Source: Metallyticus violacea
Taxonomy: Eukaryota > Arthropoda > Insecta > Mantodea > Metallyticidae
NCBI GenBank assembly: GCA_030762175.1
Contig: CM060831.1
Span: 136,150,001 to 136,214,000 of the forward strand
DNA length: 64,000 nucleotides
Direction: 5' to 3'
Shown here piece after piece: positions 12,326 through 23,415 of this stretch (position 1 is its first letter; every line of letters begins with the position of its first letter). Position numbers and translations under genes: made by a program. A model generated the notes under the pieces. That model did no database searches, was not told where the DNA came from, and saw only the letters and a program-made list of their open reading frames with translations.

Positions 12326-13022
12326 CAGAGGGTGCCAAAGTGTATACACACTTCAAGCAAAGAAAAAACTGTGTTAACATAACAAACCTGAATTCACACA
12401 AACAGAAAATGATGAGCACTAATCATCTTAGACTTTTACAGTTACAACAGTTTCTCAAAATTCTCACCATTGGCGTCGATACACTTCTGAGTACGTTGAA
12501 CTACTGATTGAGCAACGTTTGCGAAAGTATCCTCAGCGATTGCAGCACATACCGTTTCAACTTCTTCCCGAAGTGTTGTCAGCGTAACTGGTTTTCTACG
12601 TAAACAACATCCTTAAGAGTTCTCCATAGGTAGAAGTCTAACGGAGTTAGATCCGGAGAACGCGGTGGCAACTCAATCGGACCTCTTCGTCCTATGCACG
12701 CACATATATCTTGGGGTAATGCGGTGGTGCACCTTCCTGTTGAAAAGTAAAATTCCTCATTTTCAAAGAGTGTATGAATGGCGGGTAAGTCGGATGTGCG
12801 TATCACGTGCGTATCAACCGGGGCAGTTGCTGTTCCTTCAAAACATGTGGATTGTTTGCACACCAGTAGACACAGTTATACCGGTGAACAGTTCCTTTCT
12901 ACTTTATCGAACCAAACAACTTTCCCTACGAAGGCCTCATCCTCTTGCACCATGTTCCGAAACCACTCACAGTACTGCATTCTCCGATCAGGTCATCTTC
13001 ATTTAATGCAGTTTAATAATAG
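12326..13022 (-). mobile_element. IS630/Tc1-type transposon, one end plus 3' coding part
   Basis: It opens with the terminal repeat CAGAGGGTGCCAAAGTGTAT preceded by TA (12,324-12,325), the inverse of the end at 1-211. After about 115 bp the minus strand encodes the transposase C-terminus. The other terminus is not visible; recognisable similarity stops near 13,020, so the element is truncated at its 5' side. Confidence 0.78.
12442..13000 (-). pseudogene. Broken IS630/Tc1-type transposase
   Basis: Read on the minus strand across several frames: GTVHRYNCVYWCANNPHVLK (downstream of the first catalytic acid), FTFQQEGAPPHY (second site, with Glu where Asp is usual), RGPIELPPRSPDLTPLDFYL (third catalytic Asp in DFYL), then EEVETVCAAIAEDTFANVAQ and the C-terminal GENFEKLL stop at 12,442-12,444. 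At least three frame changes, a short internal loss between HVLK and the second site, and the altered catalytic residue make it non-functional. It belongs to the same family as 1-211, 21,138-21,486 and 38,046-38,356. Confidence 0.8.
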
Positions 13023-13690
13023 TAAATGATTACTATTTAAATTATATAAACACATTCACTCTTGAGCATAAAGAAGGAAAGATAATTGAGAGGAACATGG
13101 GTACTTACTACAGCAACCTGAATAAAATTTTTTGGGTCACATTATACCCACTTCTGGTTCATCTCTTCATATAAAAGAGAACATAGTTAACACTTACATC
13201 AGAATAAAATTAGTATGAAAAATATTACGAGCATTGAAGTGATGAAGCTGCAACTAATTGTGGTTCATACTCTTATAGTAGAAGTGAAATTTCCTTCACC
13301 ATCTTTTTTGTCATCTAAATTGTAAAACTGCCGGATGAATTTATTTGTTGGACCAAGAGGAAAGAGACTCCACCCACAATAAGCTGCTCTACTTTCTCTC
13401 AACAAATCTTTAGCTCAAAATTTCCCGACGTTTTGTCTTAAATATCTTATAATGTTTAAATTAAATTTGCATAAAAGCGAGCTGTTATTATGGCTCTTCT
13501 CTGCAAATAATATGTGGGAATTCTACCTCCTCCCCTGAAAAAGAAAGAGACATTAATGGCTGCCTCATGAATTTCTTAAATTTTCATTCATTAATTCGTG
13601 TTTTATTTTCATTAATATAATATGATTCACATATTAATTACTAACCAGTCAACTTTCTGTTTATCCACTTGAAACTTTCCTAAATTTGAT

Positions 13691-13691
13691 T

Positions 13692-13723
<32 letters not shown>

Positions 13724-13747
13724 GCACGCACACGCACACGCACACAA
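13691..13747. repeat. (CT)n-(AC)n compound microsatellite
   Basis: CT dinucleotides pass into AC and ACGC dinucleotides and then an A run. Confidence 0.95.
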
Positions 13748-13816
13748 AAAAAATCATTTTGAGTAGGTGTAAACATTCGAGGTACTTTCATCTTGTAGTT
13801 AATTTTTTCTTCTTTA

Positions 13817-13856
13817 TTCTTCTTCTTCTTCTTCTTCTTCTTCTTCTTCTTCTTCC
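13817..13856. repeat. (CTT)n microsatellite
   Basis: About 13 CTT units in near-perfect phase. Confidence 0.95.
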
Positions 13857-16800
13857 ACAAGATATAGGCCTATCGATCTGTTCCACCCTCAATTAAACAT
13901 ATTACTCCATCTTGCTCTTGGTCTTCCTACTTGGCAATTTCCTCTATGTTTATAATTTTGTAAATTTATGGTATCCATTCCTCTTTAATTCTTAATATAT
14001 GTTGATATCATTTATTTTTATTTGCATTAATTTTTCCAATTAGATTATATATATTTAAGGAGTAAGGTTCAATTACTTCTCTTAAAATCTCATCTTTGCA
14101 GTTCTTTTTCTGTCTGTCCTATTCATAGCCTAGTTTTCACTTCCATGCTTTGCCATTGACACTGTTATTACTTGCAGGATTTCATTTGTGTTGCTTTTGA
14201 CGTCTTGTTCTTTAATGTTCCTATTATTCCATTCATTACTTTTTTATTTCTTTATATAAAATATTATTTACACTATGTCATGAGATGGCTGTTTCTATGC
14301 CACATCCCTGATAGTCACTCGTACATCTTCCAACACTGAATGCTGACATTTTTTTGTGTTATGACAATTTTCCGAGCCTCTCTCATCTTCACAGATGTTC
14401 TGTCACATTTAAACTCACGATACCATCTTTATATATAAAATTAGACACAGCACATCCCCCCTGATGAATTTCAGAAGACATTTAGTCTTCGTTCTACACG
14501 CTTCATTCCTTGTACTTTCAACAGCTGCCTTGGCGTAATGGAACAATGTACGAGCTTCAAACTGTGCGCCTGGCATTTATACACTTCAGGTTTTCTAGTT
14601 CTATGAAATACAAGTTTTGAATGAACTAGAAATGTATCAGGGACGAAGTATTGTCACGAACCACTGCCGCCACTCCTCTAAAATATCATTCTGTAACTTA
14701 TTCCACAAACTGGGGTCGAATTAGCGACATAATTATAAAACTAATAGAGAGAAATCTTAGTCATCATTACTCGAAACGAATCAAATTAAGGAAATATTGA
14801 GCTGAGGTAATATATCCAGAATTAAACAATTCTAAAATAATATATGGTTACTACATTACTGTGGTCGTCGATCAAGATGGCTTCCTGCAGCAGTTAGCGG
14901 CACATCCATTCTCCGCGGGCACTCTCACCAGACCCTCATATTCGTTAAAGAACGGTATCTAATCCCTATGTTGCGCAAACCCTAATTTTGCTTATGTATA
15001 TTTCCAACTGTTACTTCTACTTATTAACTAAGTCAATGCTACAATACATTTTCCTCACTTTATCAACCAGCGTTATGCCACAGAATATCGTATTTACTGA
15101 TGGAACTCTATGAACATCAAATCAATTGCTTGCTCTCCATCTTCTACTTTGCATTGATCTTATAGATGTACCTAATTTTAAAAGTTTAAGATCTTACGCT
15201 TACATGTGAGCCGTACCAACTGTTGAAGTTGAATCTTTCATCTGCAGCAGGGCTCTTTGAATTTCTGGTCGACTTCATGCCTTCATTTCTTTTCAAAGTA
15301 AAACTATAGCATTTCAGAAAGGACAATTATACAGTTATTTCATAATTTTTTCAAATATTAGCAACGGTAAAGAACTCATTTGCGATCTTTTATTTGTAAG
15401 ATATATGGGCAATAAATGAATAACGCTTCTAAACATGCTGAAAAGAGTAATATCCAGTTTCTATGGAAACCATGCTGCGTTACGAAGTCCACACGATGCG
15501 GTGCAGTATGCAGAGAAGGTCCGGTAACCGATAGTAATTTGTCATGCTGGGGATGACAGCCTTATTTGTATGCTCTACACACCACCCTACGTCGTACTGT
15601 TAACTCGTGCAAGCAGTGCAATTTTTTCCCTGAAACATAAACACGTGTCATGAGTAACTTGAGATGAACAACAAGAGCAGAAAAGTAGAACAATACGAAT
15701 TCCTGTGTGTTAACCATTTATCGCTTCGAATGTAGGAATATCCTTAAAAGAGCGCGCTTATTTAGGAAACCCTGCTTCACTGGAGGTTGATTTAATTGTG
15801 TCTATATTTGTACAGATGTGGCTTGGAAAAGATGTTAAGTTTTTTAATGAACCTCGTTCGTGAGTAAACTTTGTATTCCTTTCAAGTTGCTTGATGCTCT
15901 ATGCAAACTCATCTTGCTTACAAATTCAGAATAACAAAATATGTACAAGGATTTCAAGGACTGCGATTGCATTGCATTGTATAAAATGTATGTTTTAGTC
16001 GTTAAAACAAATAGAAGAACCAATTGCACATTCTCATTTCGTCAATTACATCGACGATTTAAACTTCCCTATATTGAAGGTTTTGAGCATTGTTTGGCAC
16101 TCATTGGTAACGTCCTTAGATGAGATGTTGTTTGTGCTGTCGTTGGATTTGCTGTCAATGTGATGAGGTAGCGGGAGAAGCAGGAGTTAAAGGAGCTGTT
16201 GGGGACCTCAGTGAATGGGTAGAGGATGGGAGTTACAGGAGCTTCTTCAGAAAGAAGGAATAGAAGTATAAGAAAGACTGAGAAGGATATAATATATTGG
16301 AGTGTGATTGTATGGTAGATATGGGTGAAGTGAAGTTAGTAGGGAAACTGTAAGAATATTTTTAAATCTTGTTAACGATGTTAAATAATTAACTGGTAGG
16401 GTAAATGCTGCATTGATAAATGTCAATTAGATTGCAAACATATAAGACAATCAGTGTTGTAAAATAGATTAATATAAAGTGAAATTTGCAAGAATATATT
16501 TATAAAGATGATATTACAGAAAGATGACATGATATAATATGGAAAATAAAGAAACATGTACAAGATCGATAGATATATGATAGAGTTTTGTACAAATATA
16601 GACAGTAATAAAGTAAAAGTATGTAAGATAGGTACTGGTCACCAGTACAGTTTCTACCGGATACCGGTGAATAGTAGATCAGAGTTAAGAATAAGTGGAA
16701 GTAGTAGAAGTAGTACCTGCTTTCCATTAATTAGGAAGTAGTTGAAGTGAGATGTAACTTTGTTATTTTTGATAGTTTAGTAAATTTCTAATTGCTATTA

Positions 16801-16911
16801 TCTGAAAAACAACAATGTATGAATGTAACTTTGTAATTTAGAAATAAAGTGTAAGAGTTTCAAACATATGTCCCAGAGTAGGAAACAAAGTACCGGGATG
16901 GAGTATTTCAG

Positions 16912-16912
<1 letters not shown>

Positions 16913-16971
<59 letters not shown>
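16913..16971. repeat. (ATT)n microsatellite
   Basis: About 19 perfect ATT units. Confidence 0.97.
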
Positions 16972-16977
<6 letters not shown>

Positions 16978-17044
16978 ATACGTTTAGCGTGCTCTTGATA
17001 TCGAGAAAGAAAATATAAGGATTAATTTATTTATTTATTATTTA

Positions 17045-17556
17045 TTTTTTAAACAGCTTCTCCACCTCTAACCTCCAACTCTCTTTATCCGTAACTTCTC
17101 TTCACTTTCTTCACTAATCTCGGTAGATCTCACCATTCCTTATTGCTCCTCTACACACATGTAAACTATCCGTATCCCTCCATCTCTAGCGCTTTATCCG
17201 ACACTTCTACCATTCATTTAATGTCCAGCTTTTTGCACCATATAGTAAAATGCTTGTCGTAATCGTATTAAGTACTGTGTGCGTTGTTTCTTATATATCT
17301 CTCTTCACAAGGTTCTGCTTAGTTGTTTAATCGCTGAACGAGCCCTGATTATTCTGTCTATATCCCTCTTGCTACCGCCTGATTTATGGATCATTGATCT
17401 CAGATGCATAAATTGGTTCACCGGCTTACTTGTACCAACAGTAAGGTCCAAATATTAATCTTTATCCGTCCCCAATTGCAAATTTCAAACAATATTTTTA
17501 TCATTTAATCAGAATCCTCACGACCTTGATACACTCATCACTTGATCATCAGCAAA
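17045..17556 (-). pseudogene. LINE reverse transcriptase fragment (catalytic ADD to thumb)
   Basis: Minus-strand frames give ADDQVMSVSRS (from the YADDQ-type catalytic motif of non-LTR reverse transcriptases), then KRDIDRIIRARSAIKQLSRT and, further along, TTSILLYGAKSWTLNEW, the C-terminal 'YG-E-W' motif of insect LINE ORF2. Several stops and frame changes separate them. The fragment lacks the endonuclease, the fingers and the 3' end, so it is a dead internal piece. The clade cannot be fixed by eye; the motif style fits Jockey/CR1-like or RTE-like elements. Confidence 0.72.
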
Positions 17557-17742
17557 AAAGAAGAGAACAAATAACAAAGAGAACAAAGCTTATCTTCAAT
17601 CTTAATTTCTATACATCAGCAGATGAAGCAGTATATGCTGGCTTCGATCCACAACCCCTAGATTACTAACGTGATCGAAATTCATTATCACTACTATATG
17701 TATTATAAATAATTTGTGTAACTTGTATGGATCGTGTATGTA

Positions 17743-19008
17743 CGAGGGTAGGTCCATTAAGTTTCCACCCTAACCATTTTCTGGGTATGTTAAAGGCAAA
17801 AACTGTATTTCACTTTTCAATATGACTACACTTTATTGCAATACACTTCTCATATTTTTGAGATAACATTTCAACCCCCCCCCCCGAAATAGTTAGAAGT
17901 TTTGTCTGCAAAATGGTAATAAACAGTATCCATCACTTCTTCGTCACGCTTAAATTTCCTTCCTCGAAGGCCCTTCTTGAGTTCTGAAAAGAGCAAATAG
18001 TCGCTGGGAGTTAGATCTGGGCTGTACAATGGATGATCGATCTCCCTGAAGCCACATTTCTTCACACCTTCCTTTGTAACAAGAGCTGTGTGCACAGGCG
18101 CATTGTCGTGAGGAAGGCGCAAACCAGCACTCAGCTTTCCTCGCCTTTCTCTTTGATGGAAGCAGTCTGTGCAGTAGGCCAGCACAGTACTCCCCATTTA
18201 CTGTGGTGTTCCCCTCCTTGAAGCCAATGAAGAGTATTCCTTCATAGTCCAAAAAGTTTGTGGCCATGATCTTCTTGGTTGACAGAGTGACCTTGGCCTT
18301 TAGAAGCAGTGCTTCACCAGGTTTACGCCACTTCATTGATTCTCTTTTGGACAAGGGATCATAGTAGAGGACCATAGTTTCATCTCCTGTAACAATTGTT
18401 TGCAGAACTTCTCTATCGTTGCCACGGCAGAGCTCCAAAAATGCCTGACAACAGATGACTCGTTGCTGCTTTTGGACTGAGAAAAGAAGTCTTAAGGCAC
18501 CATCTTCCACTAACCTTATTCATGTTTAAATTTTATGAATAATTCGAATAAAAAGGCCCAAGCTTGCTGCTATTTCTGTAACTTTGAGCCCCCAGTCCTC
18601 CATAATTTCTCCTTCCACAAGAGCCATGTTTTCAAGAGTGAGCCCCTCCAAGGGCGACCTGCACTCTCTTCGCCTTCAACGTTTTCTCGACCCACTCTAA
18701 AAATTTTGACCCATTCTTATACGGTCGAATATGAGGGCGATGCTTCCCCATATACACCGTCCAATCGGGGTTTAATTTCATTTGGAGTAAGTGAAGAACT
18801 TAATAACAGCTCGATACTTCATTTTGAACATGTCACAATCTTCTACACATAACCTTCTTTATGTAACTATATCTGAACAACTGAACACAGTGTAGCGGAA
18901 GTTACAGCTGCAATTATTTACTTAAGAGATAAGGTATGCACCAAATAAGGTTTTTGTGAAGGCGATAATCCTTATCGGTGAGGCCGGAAACTTATGGACC
19001 TACCCTCG
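17743..19008 (-). mobile_element. Mariner element, complete termini, copy 1
   Basis: A 1,266-bp element with inverted ends (CGAGGGTAGGTCCATTAAGT at left, ACTTATGGACCTACCCTCG-type at right) of about 27 bp. TA duplications lie at 17,741-17,742 and 19,009-19,010. Length and ends are those of a full mariner. The transposase on the minus strand is frameshifted. A copy with the same ends lies at 29,007-30,270. Confidence 0.92.
17871..18851 (-). pseudogene. Mariner transposase, frameshifted (copy 1)
   Basis: Cut-and-paste transposase of the DD34D mariner family. The N-terminal helix-turn-helix region decays from about 18,850 (WVKIFRVGRENVE readable), followed by a long frame at 17,950-18,510. That frame holds the first catalytic site, VTGDETMVLYYDPLSKRES. 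A frame change near 18,100-18,130 moves to 17,871-18,197, which holds LPHDNAPVHTALV and SPDLTPSDYLLF. The second and third Asp are separated by 34 residues, as expected. A run of about 11 C at 17,875-17,885 falls at the C-terminal end of the frame. All catalytic residues survive, but frameshifts and stops in the N-terminal part prevent a full protein. Confidence 0.88.
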
Positions 19009-19010
19009 TA

Positions 19011-20104
19011 TATACCTTATCTTGTACCTATTTCCCTATAGTGAAAAGAGAATCTCGTTGTTTAAACCCTATGGTAAACAAACAGTGTTTGGGGGGGGAG
19101 GGAATAACCCAAAGACATTTTTTGGGTATATTATGTTTTGTAATAAGGGTTGGACCATTAGATTTGAAGTAGGAGAATAGGAACAAAACGGACGGATGGT
19201 TTCTTTCATGAGAAGGTCAAGAAGGCAGCTTTTGTCAGATGAGGAAACGAGCCACGTAATAAAAACCACTAACGCAACTCCGTCTGAAATGAATAATACA
19301 TGTATAGGGTAGCCTAACGGGAATACCTAATAAACAGAGCAATTAAAGACTCTAGATCATAACCAATCAGTAAGATACCGGAGTTAATGGCCAATAGGAA
19401 AACATCTGTAAGAAGAGAAAGTCAGAAAACCATTCATAAGTCACATTACAAAAGTTGTATTTTGCGTCCAGACCGGAGTACTGCTAATTTAAAACGTTAA
19501 AGATTTCGAACTCCCGAGACCAGACAGTATTAAACACGTTTTAAATGTGTATTAAGATAAATATTAGATGAGTATGAGAATGAGATAGTAACTTAGTGAA
19601 GTATAGTGGAGGTTTAGTACACCGAGAATGTAATAGTTACAGCATAACACGACAGGTGGTAGTGATAGATTAATTTATGAAGTGTTATAATACAGCTAGC
19701 GACAGAACAGTCAGATAGCTACGCGCCGAGAAAGATATAGCAGGGCTAGAATTAGAGTTGAACAGTAACGTGAAAGTGAATCGTAGTGATCGTAGTAGTA
19801 AAGTAAGAAGTATTCAACAGTTGAATTAAAAAACGCGTATAGAACTGAAATCATCATAGGTCGTAACTTAGATATGCAAGAGTGACTAAGGACACTCAGA
19901 AACTCTTCAAGACTTGAAGGCGACCTGATGGCAAATATTCCAAAGTGTAAATAAATATCATTAAACGTATTTATTTATCTACTGCCTGATTTCCCTGTCC
20001 TTTTCCTCCGAAACACTTGTGCCACAAAACGTCTGCAAACATACTGAGCTAAGAGGCGGAGAAATCAGACCGCAGCCGCAAGAATCTCTCCTCGTCCCTT
20101 CTTC
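19011..20104. other. Unassigned; possible worn LTR-like end
   Basis: The stretch contains AATAAA near 19,950, followed by a CT-rich segment. That could be the end of a retroelement 3' region, but no direct repeat partner is present in the window. No gene recognised. Confidence 0.35.
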
Positions 20105-20365
20105 AATTGGAAAAAAAGAGAAATGAGAAAAGTGATTGCGCTAATTACTGAACACGGTACTTGAGAAAACATCTACGAAAAGTGGGTCTGTATAAAGATG
20201 CGATACACTTTCAGAATGTGCAAACAGGACGAGGAATCTGCCTTGTGTATCCTGCTTGAGTGTCCAATCCTGGAAAGAAAGAAACTTGTTCACTCTATAA
20301 CCAGGAAAGAGCTTGGAAAATATGCCAACACTGAAACCGCAACTTGTACAAGGAACGGATTTTGG
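20105..20365 (+). pseudogene. 3' end of a LINE ORF2 (RNase H-side C-terminus)
   Basis: Plus-strand frames read MRKVIALITEHG, then LRKHLRKVGLYKDAIHFRMC and EESALCILLECPILERKKL. This is the typical end of insect LINE ORF2 proteins: an 'LRKHL...GL' stretch, then a Cys-containing motif, then C-E-C-P-x-L. One frameshift or stop near 20,160 splits it. The upstream reverse transcriptase is absent, consistent with 5' truncation on insertion. Clades ending this way include R1/LOA/I-like elements; which one applies is not resolved. Confidence 0.68.
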
Positions 20366-20668
20366 TAAACAATTCCAAATGGGAAATTTCAACATATTTT
20401 AATTCTGAATGGAATGTGTTAATGTTTTAATAAGGGCGATATTATGCTATTATGTATTATTATAGTAACACATTTTTTCAAATATTACTTTTTGTTTTAA
20501 ATATTGCGAATATTTTAGATCGTCGTCATGATGCAATATTACTTGATTAAACGGTTACCCTAAACCTTTTAATTTTAGAATTAGTACACATAGTTTTTTC
20601 CCTAGCAATGTTAGCATTTTTGTTTAATTATATTGCTTTACACTCTAATAGTGTTATTTTAATGTTTC

Positions 20669-20670
<2 letters not shown>

Positions 20671-20724
<54 letters not shown>
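20671..20724. repeat. (AC)n microsatellite
   Basis: About 27 AC units, directly next to the left end of the IS630/Tc1-type element starting at 20,733. Confidence 0.97.
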
Positions 20725-20727
<3 letters not shown>

Positions 20728-20780
20728 GCACACAGAGGGAGCCAAAATAATATAACTTCAAGCAAAGAAACAACTGTGTT

Positions 20781-21066
20781 TTTTTTTTTGAGTAGTGTTT
20801 AACGTCCGTTTTCACTACTGAGGCACCACAGGCGGTGGACACTGATGATACATGAAATGAAATGATAAATTCGGAAAGGATTTTTTTTTTAAGGAAGGAA
20901 TCGTTCCAGGCCTAAGTTTAGGTAACTCCCCGGCATTTGCCAGTTATAAAGACTGAGGAAAACCTGGAAAAAACCCCAGTCAGGGAGGACGGTCCTGGCG
21001 GGATTTGAACCGCAGACCTCCCGCTCACGAGTCCGTGCCTTAACGACCTCGGCCACCCGTGGCGGT
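20781..21066 (-). repeat. SINE A copy inserted in the IS630/Tc1-type element
   Basis: A full-length minus-strand SINE A: T-run tail at left, GAGTAGTGTTTAACGTCCG, the CCCCGGCATTTGCC block, and the tRNA-like head at right with GGCGGGATTTGAACC (B box) and CCTTAACGACCTCGGCCACC (A-box region). It is flanked by a perfect 12-bp target duplication, AACAACTGTGTT, at 20,769-20,780 and 21,067-21,078. Removing it restores the host element's sequence. Confidence 0.95.
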
Positions 21067-21137
21067 AACAACTGTGTTAACATAACAAAACTGAATTCAC
21101 ACAAACAGAAAATGATCAGCAATAATCATCTTGACTT

Positions 21138-21486
21138 TTACAGCTGCAATAATTGCTCAAAATTCTCACCATTGTCGTCGATACACTTCTGAGTATGTTG
21201 AACTACTGACTGAGCAACGTTTGCGAAAGTTTCCTCAGCGATTGCAGCACATGCCGTTTCAATTTCTTCCCAAAGTACTGCCGGTCTGCCCAGATCTGCC
21301 CTTGTGAACATCGCATACGGTACCACGAGTCTCAAATTTGTCCCGAATGCGTGCAATTGTTACTTGCGTTGGCGGTTCTGCTCTGTACACATGTCTCCGT
21401 TGCCTTTGAACTTCAACAACATTCTCGGTTTTCCAATACCACTTCAAAATTGCATTCCGCTGTTCAAACGATAATCTTGGCTCCAT
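21138..21486 (-). pseudogene. Transposase remnant: N-terminus joined to C-terminus
   Basis: The minus strand starts MEPRLSFEQRNAILKWYWKT at 21,486, the N-terminal helix-turn-helix region of this IS630/Tc1-type family, and continues through IARIRDKFETRGTVCDVHKG to RSGQTGS. It then passes, with a frame change, straight into EEIETACAAIAEETFANVAQ and the C-terminal GENFEQLLQL stop at 21,138. The whole catalytic core is missing. The product could not cut DNA; at most a DNA-binding domain remains. Confidence 0.85.
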
Positions 21487-21550
21487 TTTGTTTTAGTAAC
21501 GTTTGCATAACGTAATGTGAGTCACATCTGTTTACAGAACATCAGAATAT

Positions 21551-22425
21551 ATATTTGTGAAGAAAAAGATGCGTTTAGAGCAATTGATATACCACTAGTG
21601 TGTATTTATTTAATTTATTTGGATGAAAACTGCACAATGAAAAAGAACTGTTTAATAAATGATAATTTGCCACAACTATCCTCGCTTATGCAGCATTTAG
21701 TATCAGCATGAAACTTCATAAAAATACATTTGTCCCTCATCCGATCCTAGGGGTTTTAACCCGTTCGTCTTAGTGGAGGGTGAATGGCGCCGTATTTGAT
21801 ATTCAATTTCTTTTTTAACAGCAGCTTGACTCACCATAATGAATTAGCAAATTTAGACCGTGGACTGTGCAGGAAAACTTAAAGACTAGTTCTGTAGCAG
21901 CCATTTTAATATGACTTTTCTAGAACGTACACGCACTGGCGTGAGAAACTTCAGAGAAAACTGTCTAGAATTTCAGCAACATTTAGTCACTTTTCATTTC
22001 AACACATTAAATAACAGGACCCCACCGAGAATTCCAAAGTTTTTAGTGTATGACATTCCTTGAACCTATTAGGCACAAGGACACGGTTATTGAATCGCTG
22101 TTAGAACCTTCTTTTTGTCATCCATTTCATGTTGAAACTTGCAATTATCAGGGTCTCCCTATAGGCAAAGAAAGTTTGACATTCCTCGTCTGCGGGACGC
22201 GATTCACCTGCAGGCGGAACAAAATGGTGAAACTGTTTTTGTACCTTTATTTGAGATTGAGTGCCATATCTTGAGGTTGATGCTGATTGACCTAACCTTG
22301 CTCTTAAAATATTCTGCGGGCCTAAGGCAGCGAATTAAAGTGATGAAACACTCTTAACCTGTTCACGAAATCATCACAGATTCGCTAATGTCTTTGCAAA
22401 TGATTCAGGAACTGAATACTAAATG
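21551..22425. other. No recognised gene
   Basis: Only short, unremarkable frames; no family similarity seen. Confidence 0.45.
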
Positions 22426-22724
22426 ATTTTTTTGATTGATTTATTTATGGACGCTCTTTAACAGCTCAGGTCATCAGCGTCCCATTCAACTCAGGGCGTG
22501 AAACGGCCGACATATTTTGCTCAGAGGCCTCTCTTTCAGGCTTGAGGTTCTTTTTCGTGCCGTAAATGTACGACACGGGACCCACGGCTTTACTTCCCTT
22601 CCGAAGGAAGCCATACTTAGAATTTTTACGCCCGGAAAAATCCATCGATCCTGGCGGGATTCGAACCCGCGATCTTGGGTATAGGAGGCAAGTATGGTAA
22701 CCACTACACCACCAGGACCGACTG
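22426..22724 (-). repeat. SINE B copy, full length
   Basis: Minus-strand copy of the second tRNA-derived family. From the left it has the 3' end (TTTATGGACGCTCTTTAACA), the body (GGCTTTACTTCCCTTCCGAA), the B box (GGCGGGATTCGAACCCGCG) and the A box (TGGTAACCACTACACCACC). A run of about 22 A follows on the head side. A possible 8-bp duplication ACTAAATG (22,418-22,425 and 22,752-22,759) flanks SINE plus A-run. Confidence 0.92.
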
Positions 22725-22784
22725 GGGAAAAAAAAAAAAAAAAAAAAAAAAACTAAATGTATGACGCGTCCTTTTTAAAAATAC

Positions 22785-23223
22785 CGGGTGTTACAATAAA
22801 GTACGGCTAAACTTTCAGGACACATTCCTCACACGTAGAAGAAGAAAATATGTTATATGGACATGGGTCCGGAAACGCTTTATTTCCATGTTAGAACTCA
22901 TTTTCTACATTAATTATGGAACAGAACGTACCAGCAAACCACATGAAACTCTTAACACGAAATATGCCCTCCGCTAGCATTAATTCACCTAAGAATTACA
23001 ACTTGTATTTAGAACATTTCATTCAAGAAATACTTTCATGTGGTTTGCAGGTACTTTCTGTTCCTGTGTGTTTCCCACATTAATGTTCTATGAAGAGTTG
23101 TAGAAAATGAGTTCTAACATGGAAATAAAGAGTTTCCGGCCTATGTCGATATAACACATTTTCTTCTTATAAGTGTGAGGAATGTGTCCTGAAAGTTGGG
23201 CCGTACCTTATTGTTATACTCCG
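22785..23223. mobile_element. Palindromic foldback element
   Basis: The left arm, about 22,785-22,916, pairs with the right arm, about 23,096-23,223: for example TTTCAGGACACATTCCTCAC at left and GTGAGGAATGTGTCCTGAAA at right, and ATGTTAGAACTCATTTTCTA against its complement. A second pair of inner arms lies at about 22,918-22,950 and 23,031-23,062 (CAAACCACATGAAA / TTTCATGTGGTTTG). Nearly the whole 440 bp can fold back. It has no coding capacity. Probably a foldback-type or long-TIR non-autonomous DNA transposon. Confidence 0.75.
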
Positions 23224-23415
23224 CACATGAGAATGAATGGACTAATGAATTATAATTTAATTCATTATTAGGACTTGTGAGTCGAACATAGGGAAACAGG
23301 TGTCATTTATTACCGAGGCTGTAAAGTTTCCTATTGTGGAGCTGTTTTACAAAATTATATATATATAAACAGTAGAAAAACCTTGCCCTCAAGCAATATA
23401 TATATATAATCACCT

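Larger units (their letters stand above)
13023..17040. other. Unassigned DNA with simple repeats
   Basis: No coding exon, RNA gene or dispersed family recognised. Microsatellites are listed separately. The purine-rich stretch near 16,150-16,270 (GGAG/GAAG-rich) and the short repeated AGTAGTAGAAGTAGT near 16,700 are low-complexity only. Confidence 0.45.
20733..21550 (-). mobile_element. Internally deleted IS630/Tc1-type element split by a SINE
   Basis: The left end reads CAGAGGGAGCCAAAATAATA, a worn form of the shared terminal repeat. The sequence is interrupted at 20,781-21,066 by SINE A, then continues with the C-terminal and N-terminal coding ends joined together. The far terminus is not recognisable; similarity to the 37.9-kb copy fades near 21,550. 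No TA is visible at the left end, where an AC microsatellite abuts it. Confidence 0.8.

Noticed and set aside
18535..18852. 105-codon plus frame
   Set aside because: Antisense of the mariner transposase N-terminal region.
19300..20060. Possible solo LTR with AATAAA and CT-rich end
   Set aside because: No TG...CA boundaries with a target duplication could be established.
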